A DNA stretch of 64,000 bases from DATBLE01 sp036555585 (GCA_036555585.1 DATBLE010000056.1:1-64000), one strand, 5' to 3'. Counted from the stretch's first letter, positions 33,490 to 40,715 are shown. A program made the numbers and translations. Notes: a model not told the origin generated them from the sequence alone.

Positions 33490-33518
33490 AGGGTCAGACC
33501 CCTTCGGGGTCAGACCCT
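33490..33518. repeat. Paired GGGTCAGACCC repeats with TTC loop
   Basis: Two palindromic GGGTCAGACCC units flank CTTCG; together they also fold as ACCCC-TTC-GGGGT. The second unit contains the first base of the glpX stop codon, so it probably ends the glpX transcript. Confidence 0.6.
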
Positions 33519-34530
33519 AGTAACCCAAGAGCCGCACTTCCTCGCGCCGTTCGCGCGCGAAGAAGTGGACTCCGTCGACGAAGCGCACCCAGTTGCAGCG
33601 GGTGCACATGACGAGCGAGTGCGTGCGCGCGCTGTCGGCGAGGAAGCGGACCCCGCGGAGGAGGTCGCCGTTGGAGACGCCCGTGGTCGCGACGATCACC
33701 TCGCCGGAGACGAGCTCGTCCGTGGTGAAGACCTGCTCGACGTCGTCGATGCCGTGCTCGCGGGCGGCCTCGATCTCGCGCCTGGAGGTCGGCCACAGCT
33801 GGGCCTGCACCTCGCCGCCGAGACAGCGAAGGGCGCCCGCGGTCAGCACCGCCTGGCGGGTGCCGCCGATCCCGATCGCGAGGTGGTCGTTCGTGCCGCG
33901 GATCGCGGCCGAGATCGCCGCAGTCACGGTTCCGTCCTGGATCAGCTTGATCCGGGCGCCGGCCGCCCGGATCTCCTCGATCAGGTCGTGGTGGCGAGGA
34001 CGGTCGAGCACGATCGTGGTCACGTCCCCGACGTTGCGCCCGAACGCCTCCGCGATCGCACGGACGTTGTCGCCGACCGGGGCCAGCAGGCTGATCCGCC
34101 CGCGGGCCAGCGGACCCGCCGCGATCGTCCGCATGTACATGTCCGGCAGGCGGCGGAGCTTGCCCGGCTCGGCGGCGACGATCATCGAGATCGCGCCGTT
34201 TCCGCCCCGTGCGACGACGCCGCGGCCCTCCAGCGGGTCGAGCGCGAGGTCGACGTCGATGCCGCCCGCTCCGAGCGTCTCGGGCATGCTCGGCACCGCG
34301 CCGCTCTCGCCGACACCGACGAGGACCCTGCCCGTCATCGGCAGCTCCTCGAGCGTCCGGCGCATCCCCGAGACTGCTGCCTCCTCGGCGCCCTCCTGGT
34401 CGGCGCGGCCGAGCCAGCGCGCGCCGGCCAGCGCCGCCCGCTCCGTGGCGCGGAGGTACGAGACGCAGAGGCAGAGGTCGGTGCGCTCCTCGTGCAGGTC
34501 CGAGACCGGCGCCTCCTGCTCGGTCTCCAT
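33517..34530 (-). CDS. glpX: Class II fructose-1,6-bisphosphatase
   Basis: The 337-residue enzyme should hydrolyse fructose 1,6-bisphosphate in gluconeogenesis. Family motifs include 'LRATERAALAGARWLGR', 'VGVGESGAVPSMPE', the metal site 'DLALDPLEGRGVVARG', 'LIQDGTVTAAISAAIRG' and 'IGIGGTRQAVLTAGALRC'. Its ATG overlaps the 2-phosphoglycerate kinase stop (TGATG), so it is the last gene of the cyclic 2,3-diphosphoglycerate operon. Gluconeogenic carbon flow through 2-phosphoglycerate gives a metabolic link. Palindromic repeats follow the stop and probably terminate the operon. Confidence 0.93.
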   Translation of the reverse strand: METEQEAPVSDLHEERTDLCLCVSYLRATERAALAGARWLGRADQEGAEEAAVSGMRRTLEELPMTGRVLVGVGESGAVPSMPETLGAGGIDVDLALDPLEGRGVVARGGNGAISMIVAAEPGKLRRLPDMYMRTIAAGPLARGRISLLAPVGDNVRAIAEAFGRNVGDVTTIVLDRPRHHDLIEEIRAAGARIKLIQDGTVTAAISAAIRGTNDHLAIGIGGTRQAVLTAGALRCLGGEVQAQLWPTSRREIEAAREHGIDDVEQVFTTDELVSGEVIVATTGVSNGDLLRGVRFLADSARTHSLVMCTRCNWVRFVDGVHFFARERREEVRLLGY

Positions 34531-35420
34531 CACACCCTCGCGAGGCGCTCGGCGCCCGTGAGCACGAGCTCCATCACGGTGCCGATCGAGAGCTCCATGC
34601 TCCCGTTCTCGACGACAGGCACACGGAAGACGGCGGCCTGCTCGAGGATGAAGTCCTGGAGCCTGCGGATCTCGCCGATCCCGTCGAGGTACTTCTGGAC
34701 CGGCCGGAGCCCCTCCGAGCGCGTGTCGCGGACCCAGAAGTGCGACGCATGCAGATCCGCGTCGTCGATCGCGAGCACGCAGTGGACGACCAGCGCCCCC
34801 TCGACCGGCGGCAGCATGCCGGGCACCAGGTGGACGCCTTCGAGGACGAGCGACCAGCCCTCGTGGAGGGCGCGGTCGATCAGCCCGCGGACGCCGATCA
34901 GGACGTTCCTGGTCTGCTCGACGAAGCCCTCGACGGCTCCGAGGCCGTGCTCCTCCGGCGGTACCTCGAAGCTCGAGTAGTGGATCGACGGCATGAAGTC
35001 GCGCTTCAGGAAGGCGCGCATCGTCTGGCGGACGAAGTCGGTCGACGTCACGCGGGTGATCCCGAGCCGGTAGGCGACCTCGGTCGCCACCGTCGACTTG
35101 CCGGTGCCGGTCGCGCCTCCGATCAGCACGATGATCGGCAGGTCGAGCTCGCGCAGCGCCTCGTAGCGCCGCAGCCGGCGAATCGCCTGCGCGCCCTCGT
35201 TCTCGCCGAGGACCTCCACGGCGAGCTGCTCGAGCCGGTCGAGGTCGACGGCCTCCTCTCGACGCCCCACCAGGTCGACGGCGACGCGCAAGGCCAGCTC
35301 GTACGCCCGGACGGCCGGGACTCCGGCGGCCATCAGGGCCCGCGCCATCAGGCCCTTCGAGTACGGAAGCCCGTCGGTCCCGCCGAGCGGGAGCGGATCG
35401 GTATGCCGCGGCTCGGTCAT
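34530..35420 (-). CDS. 2-phosphoglycerate kinase
   Basis: The 296-residue protein has an N-terminal ATP-cone-like domain ('LPYSKGLMARALMAAGV', to about residue 90) and a P-loop kinase domain with the Walker A motif 'IGGATGTGKST', then 'TSTDFVRQTMRAFLK' and 'MPSIHYSSFEV'. The arrangement matches archaeal 2-phosphoglycerate kinase, which makes 2,3-bisphosphoglycerate from 2-phosphoglycerate and ATP. It is coupled by an ATGA overlap to the cyclic 2,3-diphosphoglycerate synthetase gene upstream, the enzyme that would use its product. The pairing strongly supports the call, though the product of a bacterial member has to be measured. Confidence 0.85.
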   Translation of the reverse strand: MTEPRHTDPLPLGGTDGLPYSKGLMARALMAAGVPAVRAYELALRVAVDLVGRREEAVDLDRLEQLAVEVLGENEGAQAIRRLRRYEALRELDLPIIVLIGGATGTGKSTVATEVAYRLGITRVTSTDFVRQTMRAFLKRDFMPSIHYSSFEVPPEEHGLGAVEGFVEQTRNVLIGVRGLIDRALHEGWSLVLEGVHLVPGMLPPVEGALVVHCVLAIDDADLHASHFWVRDTRSEGLRPVQKYLDGIGEIRRLQDFILEQAAVFRVPVVENGSMELSIGTVMELVLTGAERLARV

Positions 35421-36628
35421 CCCGGGACATTCTCCCGCGCCTCGGCCGGCGATGCCACCTCCGCGAGCTCGAGCAGCGCCTCGTCCAGCCCCGGTGCGAC
35501 GACGTCGTTCGCGGCCAGGACCACGTCGATCCCGCGCGCGGCGGCGTGCTCGGCGACGACGTCGATCGCGGCCGCCTTCAGCTCGACGACGTAGACCTCG
35601 GCCGCCGACGCCCGCTCCAGGTCACGGGCGAGCAGCCGGCGGTCGGCGAGGCTCCGGGAGGAGAAGACCACCCGGTCGAGGTGGTCGAGCCGCGCAGGCC
35701 CGGCGGTGAACACGGCGGCGCGGCGGCCGTCCAGCGGCTCCTCCGGCCGAAGCCGCAGGTCGAAGCGGAGCGCGCGGCGGCCGAGCAGGGCGGCGGACGC
35801 GGCGACGTCCTCGCTCATGGTCAGCACGAGGTCGCTGATCAGGGCGCGGTACGGGTTCAGGCCGCCGTCGAGGTCGTGCGCAACCAGGATCCGGCCGGCG
35901 GCGGCGATCGGCGGAACGGCAGCGCCGCTGCCGTCGAAGACGACCAGGTCCGGCCCGAGCTCGGCCGCGAGCCGGGCGCCCTCGACCACCGTCGAGGTGA
36001 AGGTCGCTCCCGCCAGGCCGCCGCCGCAGCGGCGACACCCCACGGTCGGCACGCCGGCGAGCACCGCCGTCTCGAGGTGGTCCGAGGCGGCGTGCAGCCC
36101 GGCACGCGAGCGCGCGAGCAGCTCGTCGAGGGCGGGCGGCGCCGCGACCACCTCGGGCTCGGCCGGGCCGCCGCGCCCCATCGCGACCACGACCACCTCG
36201 CGGTCGCGGGCGAGCAGCCGGGCGAGATGCCCCGTCACCGCCGTCTTGCCCACCCGCTTGCCGGTTCCGATCACGGACAGCGCAGGCAGTGGAAACGGCT
36301 CGAACGCGGGCGGATCGAAGCGGAAGTCGGCGCCGAGGTACGGGATCCCGGCGGCGAGCGCCCTCGACGCCAGGCCCAGCCGCTCTCGCGGCCCCAGCAC
36401 CGGCTCGTCGGAGAGGTCGACCACGACCTCGGGCCGGTGCTCGGCGATCGCCTCCTCCAGGCCGGCCGCGAGCGGCAGCCCGTAGTCCTCGCTGCTCGCG
36501 GGCCCCCTCAGCTTCTCGGTGCCGCCGGCGAGGACCGCGGCTACGAACGCGTACGGAAGCTCCCGCAGCGCGTCGCGGACGACCGGCGCGTAGTGCTCGC
36601 CGTCGATCACCGCGACTGCGCGCGTCAG
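35417..36628 (-). CDS. cpgS: Cyclic 2,3-diphosphoglycerate synthetase
   Basis: The roughly 403-residue protein begins 'RAVAVIDGEHYAPVVRDAL', followed by 'AAVLAGGTEKLRGP' and a P-loop 'VIGTGKRVGKTAVTGHLAR', the order seen in archaeal cDPG synthetases, which close the 2,3-pyrophosphate ring using ATP. Near 'GCRRCGGGLAG' is a Cys pair. The start is uncertain: CTG 36628 overlaps the phosphoesterase stop (CTGA) and keeps the first beta strand, while GTG 36610 is the first conventional start and would remove it. The 2-phosphoglycerate kinase gene follows with an ATGA overlap. In methanogens cDPG is a compatible solute. Confidence 0.83.
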   Translation of the reverse strand: MTRAVAVIDGEHYAPVVRDALRELPYAFVAAVLAGGTEKLRGPASSEDYGLPLAAGLEEAIAEHRPEVVVDLSDEPVLGPRERLGLASRALAAGIPYLGADFRFDPPAFEPFPLPALSVIGTGKRVGKTAVTGHLARLLARDREVVVVAMGRGGPAEPEVVAAPPALDELLARSRAGLHAASDHLETAVLAGVPTVGCRRCGGGLAGATFTSTVVEGARLAAELGPDLVVFDGSGAAVPPIAAAGRILVAHDLDGGLNPYRALISDLVLTMSEDVAASAALLGRRALRFDLRLRPEEPLDGRRAAVFTAGPARLDHLDRVVFSSRSLADRRLLARDLERASAAEVYVVELKAAAIDVVAEHAAARGIDVVLAANDVVAPGLDEALLELAEVASPAEARENVPG

Positions 36629-37425
36629 CTTCGTGACGAGAGCTCTCCTTCGATCCGGGCGGTGTACTTCTCGAACTCGAGCGTCTCGGTCGAGAACTGG
36701 ATGATCCGCTCCTCCCCGTGGAACGGGTAGCGCCGCCAGACCGAGACGTGCGCGCCCGCCACCTCGATCACGTTGTAACAGGGGCGCGTGTTCCCGCGCA
36801 GGCGCAGCGACGAGACCGTCCCGGCGTTGAGGATGAACATGTTCTCCAGCCGCCATGCGTAGGGAACGTGCTTGTGCCCGGAGAGGACCATCTGCACACG
36901 CGCCCGCTGGAGGCACTCCAGCGCGTCGCCGGCGTCGTAGACGACGTTGCGCTCGCGGCCGGTGCCGGGGACGGGCAGCAGGTGGTGGTGGAGGACGAAG
37001 ATCCGCAGGTCGGAGCCGTCGTCGAACTGCTCCTCGATCCACGGGTACCGGCCGCGGCCGATCTGGCCGTGGTCGAGATCCGGCTCGGTCGAGTCGACGG
37101 CGACGATCGTCACCTTGCCGATCCGCAGCACCGAGTTGCGGTCGCCGAACAGCTCCTCGAAGTGCACGTAGCCCACGTTCCGCGCGTCGTGGTTCCCGGG
37201 GATGACGACGAGCGACTGTGCCTGCAGGCGCGACAGATACTCCTTCGCCTTCACGTACTCGGGCTTGAAGCCGAAGCTGGTCAGGTCGCCGGAGCAGATG
37301 ACGAGATCGGGAGCGAGGTCGTTGATCTCCGAGATCGCACGCTCCATCAGGTTCGACACGAAGTACTGCTCGCCGCAGTGCAGGTCGGAGATGTGGGCGA
37401 TCGTGAACCTGCCCTCCGCAGTCAT
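36625..37425 (-). CDS. Calcineurin-like metallophosphoesterase
   Basis: The 266-residue protein shows all metal-binding motifs of the calcineurin-like family: 'HISDLHCGEQ', 'ICSGDLTSFG', 'VIPGNHDARN', 'LHHHLLPVP' and 'VLSGHKHVPY'. It resembles cyclic-nucleotide phosphodiesterases of the CpdA/Icc type. It is the first gene of the operon with cpgS (CTGA overlap), 2-phosphoglycerate kinase and glpX, so a cyclic phosphodiester or pyrophosphate such as cDPG is a possible substrate; this is inference from position. A TACACT box ends 6 nt before the ATG. Confidence 0.88.
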   Translation of the reverse strand: MTAEGRFTIAHISDLHCGEQYFVSNLMERAISEINDLAPDLVICSGDLTSFGFKPEYVKAKEYLSRLQAQSLVVIPGNHDARNVGYVHFEELFGDRNSVLRIGKVTIVAVDSTEPDLDHGQIGRGRYPWIEEQFDDGSDLRIFVLHHHLLPVPGTGRERNVVYDAGDALECLQRARVQMVLSGHKHVPYAWRLENMFILNAGTVSSLRLRGNTRPCYNVIEVAGAHVSVWRRYPFHGEERIIQFSTETLEFEKYTARIEGELSSRS

Positions 37426-37431
37426 GAGGGA

Positions 37432-37437
37432 AGTGTA
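37432..37437 (-). promoter_or_regulatory. -10 box TACACT of the metallophosphoesterase-cpgS operon
   Basis: It ends 6 nt before the ATG at 37425; probable leaderless start of the whole four-gene operon. Confidence 0.5.
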
Positions 37438-37468
37438 AGGGGGTTGTCTCGGCGTCCGGACCGCTGGC

Positions 37469-37474
37469 TATCCT
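37469..37474 (+). promoter_or_regulatory. -10 box TATCCT of the gene at 37482
   Basis: It ends 7 nt before the GTG at 37482. A TTGTCT sequence at about 37444 is 19 bp further upstream and may be its -35. Confidence 0.5.
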
Positions 37475-37481
37475 GACCTCG

Positions 37482-37850
37482 GTGGCGCGGGAGACCCCTG
37501 TTTTCCAGGCATATCGCGGGAAGGAGCCTCCGCTCTTCCAGAACGACGCCGAGCTGGAGTGCGCGAAGATCCTCGACTACTACCGGATCCCGTGGCTCTA
37601 CGAGCCCCGGACGTTCGAGCTCGAAACCGACGAGAGCGGGCGCGTGCTCGAGGCGTTCGCGCCCGACTTCTACCTCCCCGAGCAGGATCTCTACCTGGAG
37701 ATCACGGTGATGAAGCAGTCGCTCGTCACCCGGAAGAACCGCAAGCTGCGCAAGCTCAAGGAGCGCTACCCGGACGTCAACATCAAGCTCTTCTACAAGC
37801 GCGACATCGAGCGCCTGGGACAGCGATACGGTCTGAAGCTCGCCAGCTGA
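37482..37850 (+). CDS. Small PD-(D/E)XK-like nuclease-fold protein
   Basis: The 122-residue protein has the secondary-structure order of a minimal endonuclease fold: an N-terminal helix with Glu24 and Glu26 ('NDAELECAKILDYYRI'), then strands with 'FAPDFYLP' (Asp62) and 'LYLEITVMKQ' (Glu73, with Lys78 instead of the usual Lys two residues on). The last 40 residues are basic. The displaced Lys leaves activity uncertain. It starts with GTG at 37482, 7 nt after a TATCCT box, and overlaps the hypoxanthine phosphoribosyltransferase gene by CTGA, so the two are co-translated. Function unknown. Confidence 0.68.
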   Translation: MARETPVFQAYRGKEPPLFQNDAELECAKILDYYRIPWLYEPRTFELETDESGRVLEAFAPDFYLPEQDLYLEITVMKQSLVTRKNRKLRKLKERYPDVNIKLFYKRDIERLGQRYGLKLAS

Positions 37851-38425
37851 CGGATTTCCGTTCCGGCTCGGGCTTCGGCCCGGACATCTCCACTGACGAG
37901 CGCATCGGCGAGGTCTACCTCTCGGCCGAGGAGATCGCGACCCGCGTCGCCGAGCTGGGCGCCGAGATCGCCGCCGACTACGACGGTCGCGAGCCGCTCC
38001 TGGTCGCGTCGCTGAAGGCGAGCTTCGTGTTCCTCGCCGACCTGACCCGGGCGATCCCGATCCTGCACCACGTCGACTTCGTCGAGCTCGCCGGCTACAC
38101 GTCCGACGAGACGGGCGGGACGCCTGCGATCCGCTTCCTCAAGGACCTCGATGCCCCGATCGACGGGCGCGACGTCGTCATCGTCGAGGACGTCGTCGAC
38201 ACGGGGCTGACCCTGCACTACCTGGTGCGGCAGTTCAGGCTCCGGTCGCCGCGGTCGCTGGTCGCCGTGACGCTCCTCGACCGCCCGTACCGACGCCTGG
38301 TCGAGGACCTACCGGTCCGGTACGTCGGGTTCACCGTGCCCGACGAGTTCTTCGTCGGCTACGGCTTCGACATCGAGGAGCGCTACCGCAACCTGCCCGA
38401 CCTGCACATTCTCAGAGAGCTCTAG
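37847..38425 (+). CDS. hpt: Hypoxanthine (purine) phosphoribosyltransferase, probable CTG start
   Basis: The 192-residue enzyme should convert hypoxanthine or guanine and PRPP to IMP or GMP. The PRPP-binding loop is 'VVIVEDVVDTGLTLHYL'; 'LLVASLKASFVFLADLTR' and 'VDFVELAGYTSDETGG' are family features, and 'DEFFVGYGFD' is near the end. No ATG, GTG or TTG occurs in frame from the preceding stop until about residue 57, inside the catalytic domain. CTG 37847, overlapping the upstream stop as CTGA, is therefore the best start. Only a much longer reading inside the upstream gene would offer an alternative. Confidence 0.9.
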   Translation: MTDFRSGSGFGPDISTDERIGEVYLSAEEIATRVAELGAEIAADYDGREPLLVASLKASFVFLADLTRAIPILHHVDFVELAGYTSDETGGTPAIRFLKDLDAPIDGRDVVIVEDVVDTGLTLHYLVRQFRLRSPRSLVAVTLLDRPYRRLVEDLPVRYVGFTVPDEFFVGYGFDIEERYRNLPDLHILREL

Positions 38426-38936
38426 ACTGGCCCGCTACAGTCGCACAAGGACACGAAACCGTGATCAGAGCCTGATGGCACGCGTGGTTCAAGCCTAGCC
38501 GAGGTGTCACGTTCGCCGGGGGTTATCCGCGCCGCTCGGTTGGGAAACGGCGCGATCCTCCGCCTGAGGGAACATCGAGGCCGGGGCTTGTAAGCATGCG
38601 GTACGAAGCGTTTCGCAGCTGGCTCGGGAGAAAGACCTCCGGTTGCGGGTGGGTGCCCATGGAGGGGCGGCGCCTACTGGTCTGGAGGGGCGATCTCCGG
38701 CCGGAATGCCGTGGCACCCACCCGGTTCGGTCCTTCGAGCTGCGCCCCCTACCATGACAGACGAAAGCAGCGAGTGACGGCCCTAGCCGATGCCAGCCTG
38801 ATGCCAGCGGGCTACGCCTCATAGCTGATGTCAGTGTCGCTCTCGCAAGGGGCCGCGGAACAACCGGTGCAATCAGCGGAAGGGGATGCTGTGGCGGCGT
38901 GTCGCGGAAGTGTGCTGCTGAGTCAGTGCTTCCGGG
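38426..38936. other. Gene-less 511-bp region with long inverted repeat, left edge of an accessory island
   Basis: I see no convincing gene here; short readings on the minus strand have no domain or start signal. The region contains a perfect 12-bp inverted repeat (CGGGTGGGTGCC at 38646-38657 and its complement at 38713-38724) enclosing 55 nt, and smaller stems such as GCGCCG/CGGCGC near 38529. A structured RNA or a remnant of the island's insertion are both possible. A TAGACT box follows directly after the hpt stop (38423-38428). Confidence 0.4.
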
Positions 38937-39263
38937 TCAATCGCGGCCGAGGTCTACGTCCTCGCGCGGGTCGTGCGCGCGGCTGCGGGTTGCAGCTTTT
39001 GCGATCCCACGGCTGAGCATGTAGCCGACCACGGCAACGGTGGCCAGGATCCAGAAGAGACGGGCGTCGATGCTCGGACTCGTAGAGGCCGCGATCCCCA
39101 ATCCGATCAGGTACAGGCCGAAGACCAGGAACTCGCTGGTCAGGTAGAAGGGCTTCGTCTCGCTGGTGTAGGAGCCGCGCTCAGGAAACCAGTAGGCGCG
39201 TCCTCTCCGTACCGGCGCGATGCCTACCGCGCGCTGCTCGCCTCTGTCGCCTGCTGTCGCCAT
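38937..39263 (-). CDS. Small two-helix membrane protein
   Basis: The 108-residue product has a polar start, two hydrophobic helices ('FLVFGLYLIGLGIAA' and 'ARLFWILATVAVVGYML') and a charged tail. I do not recognise a family; similar 'YTSETKPFYLTSEF' proteins occur in actinobacteria. The ATG at 39263 has a strong Shine-Dalgarno sequence, GGAGGT, 6 nt upstream, unlike most core genes in this window. It is divergent from the row of small plus-strand genes in the island. Confidence 0.72.
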   Translation of the reverse strand: MATAGDRGEQRAVGIAPVRRGRAYWFPERGSYTSETKPFYLTSEFLVFGLYLIGLGIAASTSPSIDARLFWILATVAVVGYMLSRGIAKAATRSRAHDPREDVDLGRD

Positions 39264-39368
39264 CGAGGTACCTCCGTCCGTCTCGTCGAGTTCCGTCCAT
39301 GTTTCGCAAACAGCGCACGGCGAAACAGAACGCGACACACGGCAGGCAAACGGCAAGGAGGTACGACG

Positions 39369-39497
39369 GTGGCGTTGTTGTGGGTTCTGATCGTCCTGGT
39401 GATCATCTTGGCCATCGTCGGCGGCGCAGCAGTCAACAACTGGCTCTTCCTGCTCCTGATCATTGCGCTCGTTCTCGCACTTATCGGGGCCTTCTAG
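39369..39497 (+). CDS. 42-residue hydrophobic membrane peptide
   Basis: The product is almost entirely two hydrophobic helices ('LLWVLIVLVIILAIVGGAA' and 'LFLLLIIALVLALIGAF') joined by 'VNN'. A perfect Shine-Dalgarno sequence AAGGAGGT ends 5-6 nt before the GTG at 39369. Small stress-induced hydrophobic proteins of this kind are common near general-stress genes; the exact role is unknown. It is followed 2 nt later by the DUF2188 gene. Confidence 0.72.
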   Translation: MALLWVLIVLVIILAIVGGAAVNNWLFLLLIIALVLALIGAF

Positions 39498-39499
39498 AC

Positions 39500-39727
39500 A
39501 TGCCGAAACAAGGTGACGTTCACGTCGTGCCGGCTGAAAAGGGCTGGCGGGTCGAGGTCGAGGGCACGGGCGGATCGCGCTCGAACCACACCACGCAGGC
39601 CGAGGCCGCACGAGCCGCGCGACACATCGCGCGGAGGAACAAGTCGGAGTTGCTGATCCACGGCAGGGACGGCCGCGTGCGTGACCGGAGCACCTACGGA
39701 CACGACCCACGGCGAACGAAGGGCTAG
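39500..39727 (+). CDS. DUF2188 protein
   Basis: The 75-residue basic protein matches the DUF2188 pattern: 'VHVVPAEKGWRVEVEG', 'TTQAEAARAARHIARRN' and 'ELLIHGRDGRVRDRSTYG'. The function of the family is unknown; members are often near stress genes. It begins 2 nt after the stop of the hydrophobic peptide gene and lacks its own Shine-Dalgarno sequence, so it is probably translated by re-initiation. Confidence 0.82.
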   Translation: MPKQGDVHVVPAEKGWRVEVEGTGGSRSNHTTQAEAARAARHIARRNKSELLIHGRDGRVRDRSTYGHDPRRTKG

Positions 39728-39777
39728 CCCGTGTTACCGACGACGCCCGAGCGACCCTCACTTCGAAGGAGGAGCCC

Positions 39778-39933
39778 GTGAGCGAGCACGCCGATCAATT
39801 CGAGGAGCGCGACCAGGAGGAGCAAGGCAGCGAGCGCGGAGCCAAGGATCGTCGGGAAGGCACTGAGCAAGGAAACTGGGAGTCAGGGACCGGGCTGAGC
39901 CAGGATGAGCCGGAGGAGATCACAGAGTCCTGA
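39778..39933 (+). CDS. 51-residue acidic protein
   Basis: The GTG at 39778 is preceded by AAGGAGGAG at a good distance. The product is very hydrophilic and Glu/Gln/Asp-rich ('EERDQEEQGSERGAKDRRE'), probably unstructured. It lies in a row of small stress-type genes. No function can be assigned; too short for default gene finders. Confidence 0.55.
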   Translation: MSEHADQFEERDQEEQGSERGAKDRREGTEQGNWESGTGLSQDEPEEITES

Positions 39934-39993
39934 CGCGTGAGGCGTCGGTATCGGTTGCCGACCGATCATCGGTCGATTAGAACAGGCGAGGCG

Positions 39994-40239
39994 ATGCGGT
40001 CATTCACGGTGAAGGCGAAGAGTCTCGATTCGGCGCAGCGTCTCTTCGACGCGTTACGCCGCTTCACCCCGGCTCTGGACGGAAGTGCGAGCGAGGGCTA
40101 CTCGGTCTCGGTCGATGTCGGCGCGAACGACAGCCGATTGCTCGATGTGCTCGATGCGATCCAGCGACACGTCCAGGAACGGAAGGATGCAGCTCGCGTC
40201 GAACTTGACGGACGAAGCTACACCGTCCGCCCCGAGTAG
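39994..40239 (+). CDS. Small alpha/beta protein of unknown function
   Basis: The 81-residue product alternates strands and helices ('RSFTVKAKSLDSAQRLFDAL', 'GYSVSVDVGANDSRLLDVL', 'AARVELDGRSYTVRPE'), suggesting a small ferredoxin-like fold. I know no family. GTG/ATG choices further upstream are possible; ATG 39994 is the first that keeps the first strand at the N-terminus. The Shine-Dalgarno sequence is weak (AGGCGAGG). It ends about 210 bp before the next small membrane gene, and that gap holds no gene that I can see. Confidence 0.6.
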   Translation: MRSFTVKAKSLDSAQRLFDALRRFTPALDGSASEGYSVSVDVGANDSRLLDVLDAIQRHVQERKDAARVELDGRSYTVRPE

Positions 40240-40449
40240 CACAAAGCTCACATCTCCGGCCGAGCCGTCCCGGCGAGAGCCGTAGCAGGCGGTGGGTAGG
40301 GACTGCTCGCGTAGCCCCAAGCAGTGGCTCAACGCAATGTGACGACGGCCCCTCGAGGTTCTCGACGGGCAAGGCTTCACCACGCCAAGTCGGGTGTCTG
40401 CAACGGGGTGCCGGGGTATCGGAGGCCGACCTACCACAGGAAGGCAGGC

Positions 40450-40572
40450 ATGGCAGACACACGCATCGCAGGAGTGAGCCTCGGAGGCATCCTCGCCATC
40501 GCGGGGATCGTCGTCGCGATCCTCCTCTCGCTCGTTTTCTCCGGTGGCTTCGCGAAGGCGAGATGGTACTGA
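40450..40572 (+). CDS. 40-residue membrane peptide
   Basis: The product has one hydrophobic helix ('LGGILAIAGIVVAILLSLVF') and a short basic end. AGGAAGG lies 5 nt before the ATG at 40450. The TGA stop overlaps the ATG of the following basic mini-gene (TGATG). This kind of peptide may be a stress peptide or a small toxin; nothing in the sequence decides. Confidence 0.6.
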   Translation: MADTRIAGVSLGGILAIAGIVVAILLSLVFSGGFAKARWY

Positions 40573-40715
40573 TGCGATTTCCATTCATGGTTTGGGTCTT
40601 GCGCCGAATGTTTCGGCTCGCTCGAACGCCCCTTGGTCGGCGGCTGCTGTTACTCGTTTGGGGTGCTGCTGCGCGTTGGTATCTCAGAAGGAAAGCGGTC
40701 GCCTCCAGGATCTAA
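40572..40715 (+). CDS. 47-residue basic amphipathic peptide coupled to the upstream mini-gene
   Basis: Reading from ATG 40572 gives a Trp/Arg/Leu-rich peptide ('RMFRLARTPLGRRLLLLVW' near its centre) with about ten Arg or Lys residues, ending with TAA at 40713-40715. It shares one base with the stop of the membrane peptide. The composition suggests a membrane-associated helix. Confidence is limited by the short length. Confidence 0.45.
   Translation: MRFPFMVWVLRRMFRLARTPLGRRLLLLVWGAAARWYLRRKAVASRI

Noticed and set aside
33517..35420. 2-phosphoglycerate kinase as a zeta-toxin-like or uridine kinase-like P-loop protein
   Set aside because: The N-terminal ATP-cone-like domain, 'TSTDFVRQTMR' segment and adjacency to a cDPG synthetase favour 2-phosphoglycerate kinase.
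38520..38760. Possible cobalamin or cyclic-di-AMP riboswitch, RNase P RNA or tmRNA
   Set aside because: The conserved boxes of these RNAs that I could recall are not present.
38507..38822. Two minus-strand readings of 82 and 99 codons in the gene-less region
   Set aside because: No start signal, no recognisable domain, and a composition like antisense sequence; region described as non-coding instead.
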